This document shows positions 25,137-34,856 of a stretch of 64,000 nucleotides of DNA, piece after piece. Within the stretch, counting starts at the first letter, position 1. Each line of letters opens with the position of its first letter. This DNA comes from Deltaproteobacteria bacterium UBA6106 (GTDB taxonomy: Bacteria; Desulfobacterota; Syntrophorhabdia; Syntrophorhabdales; Syntrophorhabdaceae), in NCBI GenBank assembly GCA_002428485.1, contig DIWM01000011.1, positions 82,080 through 146,079 of the forward strand, in the 5' to 3' direction. The translations under genes and the position numbers were made by a program. The notes below the pieces were generated by a model, which saw only the letters and a program-made list of their open reading frames with translations, was not told the origin of the DNA and did no database searches.

Positions 25137-25231
25137 TAGCTCATAGCTGATAGCAAAACCATAGCAGATAGTATAGAAAAATTCTTGTATTTGTATTTGC
25201 CATGAGCTATCGGCTATGAGCCATGAGCTAC
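25124..25231. repeat. Inverted GCTCATG/GCTATGA heptad element, overlapping dprA 3' end
   Basis: Left arm 25124-25154 (gctcatg-gctgata-gctcata-gctgata-gc) includes the last codons and stop of dprA; right arm 25199-25231 (gccatga-gctatcg-gctatga-gccatga-gcta) ends 15 bp before topA. The 44 bp between are A/T-rich. Confidence 0.9.
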
Positions 25232-25246
25232 GTTGGGAGAGGTTGG

Positions 25247-27457
25247 ATGGATAAATCATTATTGATTGTTGAGTCACCGACAAAGGTGAAGACACTTTCG
25301 AAATTTCTTGGAAAAGATTATGTCATCAAGGCGACTGTCGGTCATATCAAAGATCTGCCGAAAAGCAAGCTCGGCGTCGATACAGAAAAGGATTTTACGC
25401 CGCAATTCCTTGTCCTGAAAGGAAAATCGAAGATCGTTAACGAGATCAAAAAGCTGGGCAAAGAGGTCGACAGGATATATATCGGCTCTGATCCCGACAG
25501 GGAAGGCGAGGCCATCGCATTCCACGTGGCGGAGATCTTCGGCAAGAACAAAGAGGTTGAGAGGGTCCTCTTTCATGAGATCACAAAAAAGGGCGTCCTC
25601 GACGCTATGCAAAACCCCACCAGGCTTGACCAGGCAAAATATAATGCCCAGAAGGCAAGGCGTATCCTTGACAGGCTCGTCGGTTATAAAATAAGCCCGC
25701 TCCTGTGGGAAAAGGTCAGCTACGGACTCTCTGCGGGAAGGGTACAGTCTGTCGCGTTGAGGCTCGTCTGTGACAGGGAAGAAGAGGTTGATGCCTTTGT
25801 TAAAGAGGAATACTGGGTCATCGATGTGGAACTTGAACTGCCGTCGGGTGAACGATTTACCGCTACCCTCGAAAAAAAGAACGGCGAGAAGATAAGGATA
25901 CCGTCCGAAGAAGAAGCAAAAAATATCAGCGATGTATTGCAGGGCAAGGAATTCGTTATAGATAATATCGAAGAAAAGGAAAAAAAGGTTTTTCCGCAGC
26001 CTTCCTTCATTACAAGCAGGATGCAGCAGGAGGCATCGGGGAAGCTGCGTTTCTCACCAAAAAAGACAATGATGCTGGCACAAAAACTTTATGAAGGGAT
26101 CGATGTCGGCGAGGAAGGCCCGACGGGCCTTATCACATATATGAGGACAGATTCCGTACGGATCTCCAACGAAGCGGTATTTGCGGCAAGGCACTACATA
26201 GAAGGCAGCTTCGGCAAAACCTACCTGCCGGCAAAACCGCATTTTTTTAAAAATAAGAAGACCGCGCAGGACGCCCATGAAGCAATACGCCCTACCCTGG
26301 TCCACCTTACCCCCGACAGGGTAAAGCCGTACCTCGAAAAGGACCTTTTTTTGCTCTATGACCTCATATGGAAAAGGTTCGTCGCCTCGCAAATGGAACA
26401 AAAAATGGTGAAGACAAAGGCCATCGATATCAAGGCCGCTGATTTCACCTTAGTTGCCCGCGGCTCCGAGGTCCTCTTTGACGGGTTTACAAGGATCTAC
26501 GAAGAGGAAGGCGACGATAACGGCGAGGACAAGGCAAGGCTTCCTGAGGTGATGGCAGGCCAGAGGCTCTCGCTTGTAAGCATACTGCCGGAACAGCGCT
26601 TCACAAGTCCGCCGCCGCGGTATACCGAGGCCTCTCTGATCCGGACCCTCGAAATGAAAGGGATCGGGCGCCCCTCGACATACGCGACGATCGTCACGAC
26701 CGTCCAGGATAGAAGCTATGTCAGGAAAGAGAAGATGAAGCTCTTTCCCACTTCTCTGGGCAAAACGATCAACAAGCTTCTAAAGGAGTTTTTTCCCCTC
26801 GTCCTTGATATCGGCTTTACCGCAACGATGGAAGAGATACTCGACCTCATAGAAGACGGAAAAAAGGACTGGGTGAAACAGCTGCAAAGGTTCAATACTG
26901 CCTTTGAGAAAGAGCTCAATTCCGCAAAAGAGGGGATGGTAAGCCTTAAGAAAGAAGAACGTGAGACCGATATCGTCTGCGACAAATGCGGGAAGAAGAT
27001 GCTTCTCAGGTGGAGCAAAAACGGGGAGTATCTCGTGTGCAGCGGAAAGCCTGAATGCAAGAACAAGAAGAATGTCCGGACAGAAGAGGATGGAACAATA
27101 GCGGTTGCCGAGGAAGAAGTGAAAGGAACGTGCAGCGAATGCGGCGGGAATCTTATTGAAAAAAAGGGGAAATTCGGAAGGTTCCTGGCATGCAGCAACT
27201 ATCCGGCCTGCAAGCACACCGAGCCCTATTCCCTCGGGTTCGACTGTCCCGAGGAGGGCTGTACCGGAAAACTTGTAGAAAGGATTTCAAAGAAAAAGAA
27301 ACGGTTTACAGCCTGTTCGCGCTACCCTGACTGTACTTTCGCGACCAACAGGGACCCTGCCGAGGGACCATGTCCCTCCTGCGGAGCTCCCACGCTCTTT
27401 ACCTATAGAACCAGACCCCTTTGCCTCCGTAAGGGCTGCGGATGGAAATCAAAATAA
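25247..27457 (+). CDS. topA: DNA topoisomerase I (type IA)
   Basis: 736 residues; relaxes negative supercoils. TOPRIM domain at the N-terminus (LLIVESPTKVKTLSKFLG, GSDPDREGEAIAFH), active-site Tyr298 in GLITYMRTDSVRIS, and the core motifs GLSAGRVQSVALRLV and GIGRPSTYATIV. Four C-terminal zinc ribbons (CDKCGKKM..CSGKPEC, CSECGGNL..CSNYPAC, CPEEGCTG..CSRYPDC, CPSCG..CLRKGC). ATG 25247 is chosen because GGGAGAGG precedes it; an upstream in-frame start lies in repeat DNA. Its end overlaps trmFO by 16 bp. Confidence 0.97.
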   Translation: MDKSLLIVESPTKVKTLSKFLGKDYVIKATVGHIKDLPKSKLGVDTEKDFTPQFLVLKGKSKIVNEIKKLGKEVDRIYIGSDPDREGEAIAFHVAEIFGKNKEVERVLFHEITKKGVLDAMQNPTRLDQAKYNAQKARRILDRLVGYKISPLLWEKVSYGLSAGRVQSVALRLVCDREEEVDAFVKEEYWVIDVELELPSGERFTATLEKKNGEKIRIPSEEEAKNISDVLQGKEFVIDNIEEKEKKVFPQPSFITSRMQQEASGKLRFSPKKTMMLAQKLYEGIDVGEEGPTGLITYMRTDSVRISNEAVFAARHYIEGSFGKTYLPAKPHFFKNKKTAQDAHEAIRPTLVHLTPDRVKPYLEKDLFLLYDLIWKRFVASQMEQKMVKTKAIDIKAADFTLVARGSEVLFDGFTRIYEEEGDDNGEDKARLPEVMAGQRLSLVSILPEQRFTSPPPRYTEASLIRTLEMKGIGRPSTYATIVTTVQDRSYVRKEKMKLFPTSLGKTINKLLKEFFPLVLDIGFTATMEEILDLIEDGKKDWVKQLQRFNTAFEKELNSAKEGMVSLKKEERETDIVCDKCGKKMLLRWSKNGEYLVCSGKPECKNKKNVRTEEDGTIAVAEEEVKGTCSECGGNLIEKKGKFGRFLACSNYPACKHTEPYSLGFDCPEEGCTGKLVERISKKKKRFTACSRYPDCTFATNRDPAEGPCPSCGAPTLFTYRTRPLCLRKGCGWKSK

Positions 27458-28740
27458 TCGGCGGTGGTTTAGCCGGCGCTGAAGCTGCCTACCAGATAGC
27501 GCACAGAGGCGGGGATGTCGTCCTCTACGAGATGAGGCCGTCGGCCTTTACTCCTGCCCATAAAACCTCCTATCTCTCGGAGCTCGTCTGCAGCAATTCC
27601 TTGAAATCGAAAGAACTTACCAATGCCCACGGGCTTCTGAAAGAGGAGCTGAGAAGGCTTGATTCCATCGTGATAGGCGTTGCCGATGAGACATCGATAC
27701 CGGGCGGCAAGGCCCTTGTTGTCGATAGGGAAGTATTTGCCGGGAGGATAACCAGAGAGATCGAATCGAACCCCCGCATAACTGTCCTGAGAAAGGAGAT
27801 GCTGGACATCCCTAAGGGAGTTGTGATCATTGCAACGGGGCCGCTCACGAGCAATGGTCTCACAGAGAGCATAAAGACGAGAACGGGCGTTCATAACCTC
27901 TATTTTTTTGACGCTATTTCTCCTATTATCGATGGCGATTCCATCGGCATGGACAAGGCGTTTTTTGGTTCGAGATACCTGAAAGACGACAATGACTACC
28001 TGAACTGCCCTCTCACGCAGGAAGAGTATGATACATTCTATGAAGCGCTGACACATGCCGGCAGAGTCGATCTCAAAGACTTTGAGGACGTTCCTTACTT
28101 CGAGGGTTGTTTGCCCATCGAGGTCATGGCAGAGAGGGGAAAAAAGACCCTTCTTTACGGACCGATGAAGCCTGTAGGACTCAATGACCAACGGGGCGGG
28201 GGCAACCCATACGCGGTGATCCAGTTGAGGCGGGAGAACGAAGAAGGTTCGATGTACAATATGGTCGGTTTCCAGACAAAGCTCAAGTATCAGGAACAGG
28301 AGAGGGTCTTTCGCCTCATCCCGGCGCTTCGGAATGCTGTATTTTTACGATACGGGAGCATCCACAGAAACACTTACATTAATGCCCCGGAGTTGTTAAA
28401 CGAGAAGCTTCAGCTCAAAGATGACGAACGGGTCTTGTTCGCGGGGCAGATTACGGGAGTGGAAGGCTATGTAGAATCTGCTGCCACAGGTCTTGTTGCG
28501 GGGCTGTCCGCGCACGCGGCATTAACAGGTCGCCCATTTGTCCCTCCCCCTGATGACACATGTATCGGTTCGCTTTTGCGCTACCTGACGACAAAAACAG
28601 CCAATTTTCAACCAATGAATATCAACTTTGGCCTTCTTAAGGGTTATAATAAGAAGCATAAGGAAAAGGCGATAGCGCGGGCGCTGGAATCGATAGAGAA
28701 ATGGGGAGAAGCAGTAAATCAGCTCATGGCTCATAGCTGA
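27442..28740 (+). CDS. trmFO: Folate-dependent tRNA uridine-54 C5-methyltransferase TrmFO
   Basis: 432-residue flavoprotein that makes m5U54 in the T-loop of tRNA using methylenetetrahydrofolate. FAD motif IIGGGLAGAEAAYQIAHRGG, then LYEMRPSAFTPAHKT and ELVCSNSLKSKELTNAHGLLKEE with the catalytic Cys, VDREVFAGRIT, GLNDQRGGGNPYAVIQLRREN and GQITGVEGYVESAATGLVAG. Start lies inside topA, a frequent gene order. The C-terminal residues LMAHS and the stop are encoded by a GCTCATG heptad repeat. Confidence 0.96.
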   Translation: MEIKIIGGGLAGAEAAYQIAHRGGDVVLYEMRPSAFTPAHKTSYLSELVCSNSLKSKELTNAHGLLKEELRRLDSIVIGVADETSIPGGKALVVDREVFAGRITREIESNPRITVLRKEMLDIPKGVVIIATGPLTSNGLTESIKTRTGVHNLYFFDAISPIIDGDSIGMDKAFFGSRYLKDDNDYLNCPLTQEEYDTFYEALTHAGRVDLKDFEDVPYFEGCLPIEVMAERGKKTLLYGPMKPVGLNDQRGGGNPYAVIQLRRENEEGSMYNMVGFQTKLKYQEQERVFRLIPALRNAVFLRYGSIHRNTYINAPELLNEKLQLKDDERVLFAGQITGVEGYVESAATGLVAGLSAHAALTGRPFVPPPDDTCIGSLLRYLTTKTANFQPMNINFGLLKGYNKKHKEKAIARALESIEKWGEAVNQLMAHS

Positions 28741-28793
28741 GGCGTCGATCATCGATAATCGGGTTTGCTATGAGCTAACAGCCCTGAACTAAC
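28722..28793. repeat. GCTCATG heptad element overlapping trmFO 3' end, with CGATAAT core
   Basis: Left arm gctcatg-gctcata-gctga at 28722-28740 supplies the trmFO C-terminus; a cgatcat-cgataat core at 28746-28759; right arm gctatga-gctaaca-gccctga at 28767-28787. The right arm stops just before the bioB ribosome binding site (ggagg at 28796). Confidence 0.85.
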
Positions 28794-28804
28794 TTGGAGG
28801 TTTT

Positions 28805-29800
28805 ATGGATTCTGCGATCGAAAAACTGAAAAAGAAGGCTATTGACAAGAAGGGGATTAATGCAGCCGATGCAAAAAAGCTTTATGAGATCGGCACTGTC
28901 AAACCCTTCCTTCTCATGGCGCACGCGAATGAGATCCGGGAACATTTTAAAGGGAAGATGATCAACCTCTGCAGTATCATCAATGCAAAGTCCGGAGTAT
29001 GCCCTGAAAACTGCAGGTTCTGTGCGCAATCGGCACATTACCACACGGATGCGCCAATATACCCCCTTATAGCCACAGGGGAGATCGTTGAACAGGCCCG
29101 TATGGCCCGGGAAGCCGGCGTCCACCTCTTTAGTATCGTAACAAGCGGAACGCGCATATCGGACAACAAGGAATGGCAGGTGATCTATGGGGCTGTCGAA
29201 GGCATCAACAACCTGGGGATCCGGTCATGTGCCTCGCTCGGGATGCTCGACGAAGGGATGGCAACCGGCCTTGCCAAGGCCGGTTTATTCAGGTACCACC
29301 ATAACCTTGAGACAGCCCGGAGCTTTTTTGATAACATCTGTACAACACATGACTACGAGGAGGATATTCATACCTTGCGCATAGCAAAGCATGCAGGCCT
29401 CTCTGTCTGCTCGGGGGGCATTATGGGCCTCGGAGAGAATATGATGCACCGCATCGAGCTTGCAATAACGCTTAAGGAAGCCGGTGTGGATTCTGTACCT
29501 ATCAATATCCTCAACCCCATAGTCGGAACCCCTCTCCAGAATGCCCCGGCGCTTACCCCGACCGAGATCCTCCTTACCGTTGCGATCTTCAGGTTTATCC
29601 TCCCCGATAAGGATATCAGGCTCTGCGGCGGCAAAGAGAAAAACCTGCGGCAGCTTCTGCCTCTCAGTATCATCGCGGGCTGCAATTCGCTGATGACCGG
29701 CAATTACCTCACTACCCTCGGCAGGGATACGATACAGGACATAGAGATGATCCGGGATATGGGACTCGAAGTGCTTGAACCCGTGAGGCGTGAATCGTAA
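28805..29800 (+). CDS. bioB: Biotin synthase
   Basis: 331-residue radical SAM enzyme that inserts sulfur into dethiobiotin. Radical cluster Cys66, Cys70, Cys73 in SGVCPENCRFCAQS; the family residues HHNLETARSFF, CSGGIMGLGE, PINILNPIVGTPLQN and LCGGKEKNLRQLLPL with GCNSLMTGNYLTT follow. TTGGAGG stands 6 nt before ATG. No other biotin genes are near. The last residues RRES and the TAA stop come from a CGTGAAT/CGTAAGT heptad tract. Confidence 0.96.
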   Translation: MDSAIEKLKKKAIDKKGINAADAKKLYEIGTVKPFLLMAHANEIREHFKGKMINLCSIINAKSGVCPENCRFCAQSAHYHTDAPIYPLIATGEIVEQARMAREAGVHLFSIVTSGTRISDNKEWQVIYGAVEGINNLGIRSCASLGMLDEGMATGLAKAGLFRYHHNLETARSFFDNICTTHDYEEDIHTLRIAKHAGLSVCSGGIMGLGENMMHRIELAITLKEAGVDSVPINILNPIVGTPLQNAPALTPTEILLTVAIFRFILPDKDIRLCGGKEKNLRQLLPLSIIAGCNSLMTGNYLTTLGRDTIQDIEMIRDMGLEVLEPVRRES

Positions 29801-29938
29801 GTCGTAAGGGGGAACTGCAGCTAAGAGCTGAAAACTGAGAGCAAAGAGCCCGGTGCACGATATACGATTACGATATACGGTTTTCTGTACGGTAGTAGTC
29901 CCCTTACGCCTTACGATTCACGCCTCACGACTTACGGG
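29782..29938. repeat. Composite heptad element A, forward orientation
   Basis: Order of blocks: cgtgagg-cgtgaat-cgtaagt-cgtaagg tract (29782-29811), GGAACTGCAGC, agagctgaaaactgagagc tract, GGTGCACGATATACGAT (29852-29868) with cgatata heptads, TTTTCTGTACGGTAGTAGTCCCC (blocks at 29881-29903), and the inverted outer arm ttacgcc-ttacgat-tcacgcc-tcacgac-ttacggg (29904-29937). The reverse complement of the same block order occurs at 34857-34995. The left end contains the bioB stop. Confidence 0.9.
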
Positions 29939-29950
29939 TTTTTGATCTTC

Positions 29951-31156
29951 TTAGCCTACTGCTGTTCCAAGTTTGAAGATCGGGAGGTACATGGCGACGA
30001 CGAGCCCGCCGAGAATAACACCGAGAAAGGCCATGATCATCGGCTCCATAAGCGCCGTCATGTTTGTTACGAGGTTGTCCACGTCATCCTCATAGAAATC
30101 AGCGATCTTGTTCAGCATATTGTCCAGGGCGCCTGTCGATTCACCGACCTGGACCATTTGAACGACCATCGGCGGGAATATACCTGCCTGCTCCAAAGGT
30201 TCCGACATGCTCCTTCCTTCGCTGATTCGTTCTTTTGCGACCACCAGGGCCTCTTCCACGATCTTGTTGCCTGCAACCTTCGCAACGATATCGAGGCTTT
30301 CAAGGATAGCGACGCCGCTGGAGAGGAGCGTTGCCAGGGTTCGTGTGACCCTCGCGACGGATGCCTTTATTGTCAGAACACCGAAGATGGGTAATTTCAG
30401 GATTAACCTGTCAATGGTTTTTCTGCCGCCTTGAGACTGATAATACTTTTTGAAGGCGAAAAAGATACCCACTACAGCGACAATAATGTAGACTATCCCG
30501 CCCTTTACCGCCCTGCTCATATTAACAACGATCTGTGTCGGCATCGGGAGGGTTGCACCCATGTCCTTGAACATTGTCTCAAAAACAGGGATAACGAAGA
30601 TCAAAAGGACGAAGACGACACCGACAGCAACAACGACGATGCTTATCGGGTATATCATGGCAGATTTAACCTTGGATTTGAGCTTTTCTGATTTTTCCAT
30701 GTATACGGAGAGCCTCTGGAGAACACCGTCCAGCAGGCCGCCCTCTTCACCGGCCACGACAAGGTTGACAAAGAGCTGGTCAAAGCACTGGGGGTAATCC
30801 TTGAGGGCGTCGGCGAACCGCGAACCCCCTTCAATCTTCTCTTTAATCTCGCGGACGATCCCTCTCAGATTGGCATCTTCGATCTGTGCCCCTAATATCT
30901 CCAAGGATTGCACAAGGGGCAGGCCTGACGTGATCATCGTGGAAAGCTGCCTCGTGAAGATCACGATCTGGAGCATGGGCACCTTTCCCTTGGGGTTATA
31001 TTTTTCCTTCTTCTCCTCTTTTTTCTCGGCGAATTTGGTGACGATAATACTGTCTCTTCTGAGGGTCGCGCGGAGGGCATCTTCGGACGAGGCCTTTGTT
31101 GACCCTTTCCTCGTCGTGCCGGAGATCGTTTTACCTTCCCATTCGTATAGCGGCAT
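29951..31156 (-). CDS. pilC: Type IV pilus/type II secretion inner-membrane platform protein (PilC/GspF)
   Basis: 401-residue polytopic inner-membrane protein that anchors the assembly ATPase. N-terminal MPLYEWEGKTISGTTRKGSTKA, two GspF domains: LPMLQ region VIFTRQLSTMITSGLPLVQSLEIL and KASVARVTRTLATLLSSGVAILESLDIV, each with the conserved RFA/GG pattern (GSRFADALKDYPQCFDQLFVNLVVAGEEGG; EGRSMSEPLEQAGIFPPMVVQMVQVGE) and three membrane segments. PilC and GspF cannot be told apart by sequence alone. No other pilus gene is nearby, so it is an orphan. Confidence 0.88.
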   Translation of the reverse strand: MPLYEWEGKTISGTTRKGSTKASSEDALRATLRRDSIIVTKFAEKKEEKKEKYNPKGKVPMLQIVIFTRQLSTMITSGLPLVQSLEILGAQIEDANLRGIVREIKEKIEGGSRFADALKDYPQCFDQLFVNLVVAGEEGGLLDGVLQRLSVYMEKSEKLKSKVKSAMIYPISIVVVAVGVVFVLLIFVIPVFETMFKDMGATLPMPTQIVVNMSRAVKGGIVYIIVAVVGIFFAFKKYYQSQGGRKTIDRLILKLPIFGVLTIKASVARVTRTLATLLSSGVAILESLDIVAKVAGNKIVEEALVVAKERISEGRSMSEPLEQAGIFPPMVVQMVQVGESTGALDNMLNKIADFYEDDVDNLVTNMTALMEPMIMAFLGVILGGLVVAMYLPIFKLGTAVG

Positions 31157-31204
31157 AAGTCAATAATACATGAAAAATAAATTTATGCAAAGAAAATTTA
31201 TTTT

Positions 31205-32674
31205 TTACTCCCTTATCACGGTATAGAACGTCGTGTTGTCCCTCCTTATGAGCATAACCACGCCTTCTTTTATATTGACCCGTTTCATGGCCTCTCTGAA
31301 GTCGGCAAGATTCCGTATCGGCTTCCTGCCGATCTCCTTGATGATATCACCGGATCTGATGTCTCCGTCCTGGGCAGGACTGCCCGGCAATACATCTGTT
31401 ACAATAACGCCTCTCTTGTCTTTCAGGTTAAGGTGCTTCGCGATCTCCGGGGTAATATCCTGGACTACGAGACCGAAGTCCTTCTCAACCTCGGGTTTTC
31501 TCGAAGCCTTCAGGCCTTCTTCCTGGAGCTCTGCAATGACTATTTCAACTTCGACCTGTTTTCCTTCACGTATCAAACCAACCTTGATCTTTTTGCCTAT
31601 CTCTGTCGCGCCTACAAGCCGGGGAAGCTGGTCGTTGTCTTTAACCTTTTTGCCGTTGTAAGAAACAATTACGTCTCCCCTCTTGATCCCTGCCTTTTCT
31701 GCCGGGCTCTGCTCCATAACGTCTGCAACCAGCGCGCCTTCGGATTCGGCAAGGCCAAAATTCTTTGCAATATCAGGCGTCACCCTCTGGATAACAACGC
31801 CCATCCATCCTCTCGCCACCTTGCCTTTTGTCTTCAACTGCGGCAGCATATCTTTGGCAACATTTATCGGGATTGCAAATCCGATACCCTGTCCACCGGA
31901 GACGATAGCCGTGTTGAGCCCTACAACTTCGCCTTTCAGATTGAGGAGAGGCCCGCCGCTGTTGCCGGGGTTGATCGAGGCGTCTGTCTGGATAAAATCG
32001 TCGTACGGTCCGGCGCCTATCACCCTTCCCTTGGCGCTGACTATGCCGGCAGTGACAGTATGCTCCAAACCGAAGGGATTTCCTATGGCAACCACCCAGT
32101 CTCCCACTGCAAGTTTGTCGGAATCGCCAAATGTTGCCGCCGGCAGCGGTTGTTTCACGTTGATCTTGATGAGGGCTATATCGGTCTTCTGGTCTCTTCC
32201 AATAACAGTGGCATCGTATTCCTTTTCGTCCGATAGTTTTACCTTAATGGTCTGGGCCTTTTCTATAACGTGGTTATTGGTAAGGATATATCCTTCCCCG
32301 TCAATGATCAGGCCTGATCCAAGGCTTCTCTGCTTGTACTCCCGCCTCGGCGAATTTCCGAAAAATTTATCAAAAAACTCCTCGCCGAAGAAGTCCTTAA
32401 AGGGATTAACCTGTCCCGGCCCCATGAATTTGTCCTGCATGGTCGGGCCCTTAATGACGGTTGTCGTGCTTATATTGACTATCGATGGCTTTACGCGGTT
32501 TACAAGCTCGCTGAAGCTCGGCAGACCTTTATCGAACACTACTGTTTTGATGTTCGGCCTGCCGGCATCGAAGACGCCTTTCTCAGGAACAACCTGCCCC
32601 TTGACAAATACAAATATGGGAACGGCTGCGATGAGAAGAAGGACGATCAGTAACCAATTTTTCTTTTTCATCAA
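31205..32674 (-). CDS. HtrA/DegP-type periplasmic serine protease
   Basis: 489 residues. N-terminal membrane signal (NWLLIVLLLIAAVPIFVFV), trypsin-like protease with catalytic H135 (LTNNHVIE), D165 (KTDIALIKI) and S239 (NPGNSGGPLLN), and two C-terminal PDZ domains (about 295-375 and 395-480). This is the Do/DegQ architecture: a periplasmic protease and chaperone for misfolded envelope proteins. It lies 11 bp downstream of a sensor kinase/response regulator pair on the same strand, so it is probably both in the operon and a target of that system, like CpxRA-degP. Confidence 0.95.
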   Translation of the reverse strand: MMKKKNWLLIVLLLIAAVPIFVFVKGQVVPEKGVFDAGRPNIKTVVFDKGLPSFSELVNRVKPSIVNISTTTVIKGPTMQDKFMGPGQVNPFKDFFGEEFFDKFFGNSPRREYKQRSLGSGLIIDGEGYILTNNHVIEKAQTIKVKLSDEKEYDATVIGRDQKTDIALIKINVKQPLPAATFGDSDKLAVGDWVVAIGNPFGLEHTVTAGIVSAKGRVIGAGPYDDFIQTDASINPGNSGGPLLNLKGEVVGLNTAIVSGGQGIGFAIPINVAKDMLPQLKTKGKVARGWMGVVIQRVTPDIAKNFGLAESEGALVADVMEQSPAEKAGIKRGDVIVSYNGKKVKDNDQLPRLVGATEIGKKIKVGLIREGKQVEVEIVIAELQEEGLKASRKPEVEKDFGLVVQDITPEIAKHLNLKDKRGVIVTDVLPGSPAQDGDIRSGDIIKEIGRKPIRNLADFREAMKRVNIKEGVVMLIRRDNTTFYTVIRE

Positions 32675-32685
32675 TTTCCTCCGGT

Positions 32686-34086
32686 CTATATGGGCAATTT
32701 GATGGAGAACAGGCTGCCGTTGAAAGGTTGGCTCTGCACCTCTATGTTCCCGTTATGGGCCTCGGCGATCCACTTGCTGATAGAAAGGCCAAGACCGCTT
32801 CCGCTCTCGCGCTTCCTCGACCTGTCTGCCCTGTAAAACCTGTCAAATATATATTTTATATCTTCCTGGGAGATGCCGACCCCGTTATCCTTCACGTGTA
32901 TCGCAACATAGCCGTTATTCATATGAGAAGATACTGCCACCAGACCACCTTTCTGGGTATATTTTATTCCATTTTCCAGGATATTCCAGAGCATCCTCCG
33001 CAGCTTCAACTCATCGCCTTTCACTTTTACATCCTCCAGTTCATTCACGATGAGCTGGATCCCTTTGTTCTCCGCGAAGATCCTCATGTCCACACAAACG
33101 TCCGCAACGAGGTCCCTTAGCGAGACGTCTTCAAGGTTCAGCTTTATATCATGAGCCTCTGCCTTCGACAGAAGAAGCAGGTCGTCGATGATCCTCGACA
33201 TCCTGTCGATCTCTTCGAGGTTGCTCTCAAGAAGCTTCTTGTAGTCATCTGTATCTCTTTCTTTCCGCAGCGCGACCTCTGTTTCGCCTTTCAGGATCGT
33301 AAGGGGCGTCTTAAGCTCATGGGACACATCGATGCTGAACTGGTTGATCCTCTGAAAGGCATCCTTGAGCCTGCTGATCATCGCGTTGAACGTCTCTGCA
33401 AGCTTGCCCAGCTCATCCTTTCTTCCCCTGATATCGATCCGCTCATCGAGGTTGCTCGAAGATATCTTCACCGCTGCTTTTCTTATCTGGTCAACGGGCT
33501 TCAGCGTCTTTTTTGCCATGAAATACCCTATGGCGATGGTCACGCCGATCGACGTGGGAATGCTGATTATCATTATGATAAAGAGCTTTCTCATCGTCTC
33601 ATCAAAATCTTCCAGCGACGTACCGATCTGGACGATGCTTGACACCTTCTGTTTCTCCACAATAGGGATTGTCACCAGCCTTAAGCGCGGGCGCGCCGTC
33701 TCGATCGTTTCGTAGACGACTTCGCCCTTGAGGGCCCGCTCCAGGGTGCTGAAGCTTGTGGGCACCGTCTCGGTCTCTATGTCGTTCATCTTTGCGCCGA
33801 TCCTGCCGGAGGAGTCGATAATCTGGATGAACTTGCCTTTTGGCTTTCTGCCGAGCACGTTCTCGAGATACCGCTCGAAATTGCCGAAGACCGTCTGGTT
33901 GTGGGTTTCCGTCATAGAAGAGGACAGGACATCTCCGATGGATTTGATTTTCGCGTCAATGCTCCTCTCGAGGCTGTTCCTGAAATAGATATAGACCCCG
34001 CTTGAAAACACGACAAGGATCAGGGCGAGGATGCCGCCGTACCATATTGTCAGTTTCCATTTGATGGGGAGATTAATTTTTTTCAT
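32686..34086 (-). CDS. HAMP-domain sensor histidine kinase
   Basis: 466 residues. Two transmembrane helices (about 12-35 and 168-190) enclose a periplasmic sensor of about 130 residues; HAMP at about 195-245; HisKA with phospho-accepting H256 in VSHELKTPLT; HATPase with N-box MLWNILENGIKY, G1 DNGVGIS, F-box FDRFYRAD and G2 GSGLGLSI. The layout resembles CusS/CzcS and CpxA. The start overlaps the regulator gene by 14 bp and htrA follows, so envelope stress or metal is the likely stimulus, by inference only. Confidence 0.93.
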   Translation of the reverse strand: MKKINLPIKWKLTIWYGGILALILVVFSSGVYIYFRNSLERSIDAKIKSIGDVLSSSMTETHNQTVFGNFERYLENVLGRKPKGKFIQIIDSSGRIGAKMNDIETETVPTSFSTLERALKGEVVYETIETARPRLRLVTIPIVEKQKVSSIVQIGTSLEDFDETMRKLFIIMIISIPTSIGVTIAIGYFMAKKTLKPVDQIRKAAVKISSSNLDERIDIRGRKDELGKLAETFNAMISRLKDAFQRINQFSIDVSHELKTPLTILKGETEVALRKERDTDDYKKLLESNLEEIDRMSRIIDDLLLLSKAEAHDIKLNLEDVSLRDLVADVCVDMRIFAENKGIQLIVNELEDVKVKGDELKLRRMLWNILENGIKYTQKGGLVAVSSHMNNGYVAIHVKDNGVGISQEDIKYIFDRFYRADRSRKRESGSGLGLSISKWIAEAHNGNIEVQSQPFNGSLFSIKLPI

Positions 34087-34753
34087 TTTCTTCTTTGAAC
34101 GTATAACCGATGCCGCGCACAGTATGGATATATTTCTTTTGAGAGATGGATTCTATCTTTTTGCGCAAGAAGTTGACATAAACATCGACGATGTTCGACG
34201 AGTCGTCCTGATTTTGCCACACATATTCCGCTATCTCTTTTCTCGTTAACGGTTTTTCGCTGTTTTTCAAAAGATATTCCATGATCAGGAATTCCTTTTC
34301 CGTCAACTCCGCCTCTTTGGATGCTATATTCATCCTTCTCGTGTAAGGGTTCAGGGTAATGTCCTTATATTCAAGGAGAAGCTGCTCCGTCTTCCGGCTT
34401 CTCCGCAACAGGGCCCTTATGCGCGCCAGGAGTTCATCAAATGAAAAAGGTTTTGTCAGATAGTCGTCGCTACCGGTGTCGAGCCCCTTCACAACATCTT
34501 CTTTCGAGCTTTTTGCCGTGATGATGAGGACCGGCGAGTCTATGCCTGACGCCCGCATCCTTTTCAGGAGCTCAAGCCCGTCTATCTCAGGGATCATGAG
34601 GTCAAGAAGGACAATATCGTAGGCAGATGCGCTGACAAGATCGAGGCCTTTTTTGCCGTCCTGTGCGACATCAACATGATAGCCCTCTTCCTCCAGCCCC
34701 TTGCTGATAAAATGGGCAACCTTTGATTCGTCTTCAACGAGGAGAACTTTCAT
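34073..34753 (-). CDS. OmpR-family response regulator
   Basis: 226 residues. Receiver domain with acidic pocket E7/D8, phospho-acceptor D51 (IVLLDLMIPEIDG), T79 region ITAKSS and K101 (LTKPF); C-terminal winged-helix DNA-binding domain of the OmpR/PhoB type (LTEKEFLIMEYLLKNSEKPLTRKEIAEYVW then VDVYVNFLRKKIE and HTVRGIGYTF). First gene of the regulator-kinase-htrA operon; an A/T-rich 100-bp region upstream holds its promoter but I cannot place it. Confidence 0.95.
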   Translation of the reverse strand: MKVLLVEDESKVAHFISKGLEEEGYHVDVAQDGKKGLDLVSASAYDIVLLDLMIPEIDGLELLKRMRASGIDSPVLIITAKSSKEDVVKGLDTGSDDYLTKPFSFDELLARIRALLRRSRKTEQLLLEYKDITLNPYTRRMNIASKEAELTEKEFLIMEYLLKNSEKPLTRKEIAEYVWQNQDDSSNIVDVYVNFLRKKIESISQKKYIHTVRGIGYTFKEENEKN

Positions 34754-34856
34754 ATCTGTCTAATATTATAAAACATTATTACAGAAAAATCCTTCTTTTT
34801 TCAATATTGGGTTTTTATGCTGTGTTTCATCCTTCGGCCATCAGCGATGGGCAGAA

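Noticed and set aside
31683..32702. 339-codon open frame antisense to htrA
   Set aside because: Shadow of the protease gene, with no motif and no ribosome binding site.
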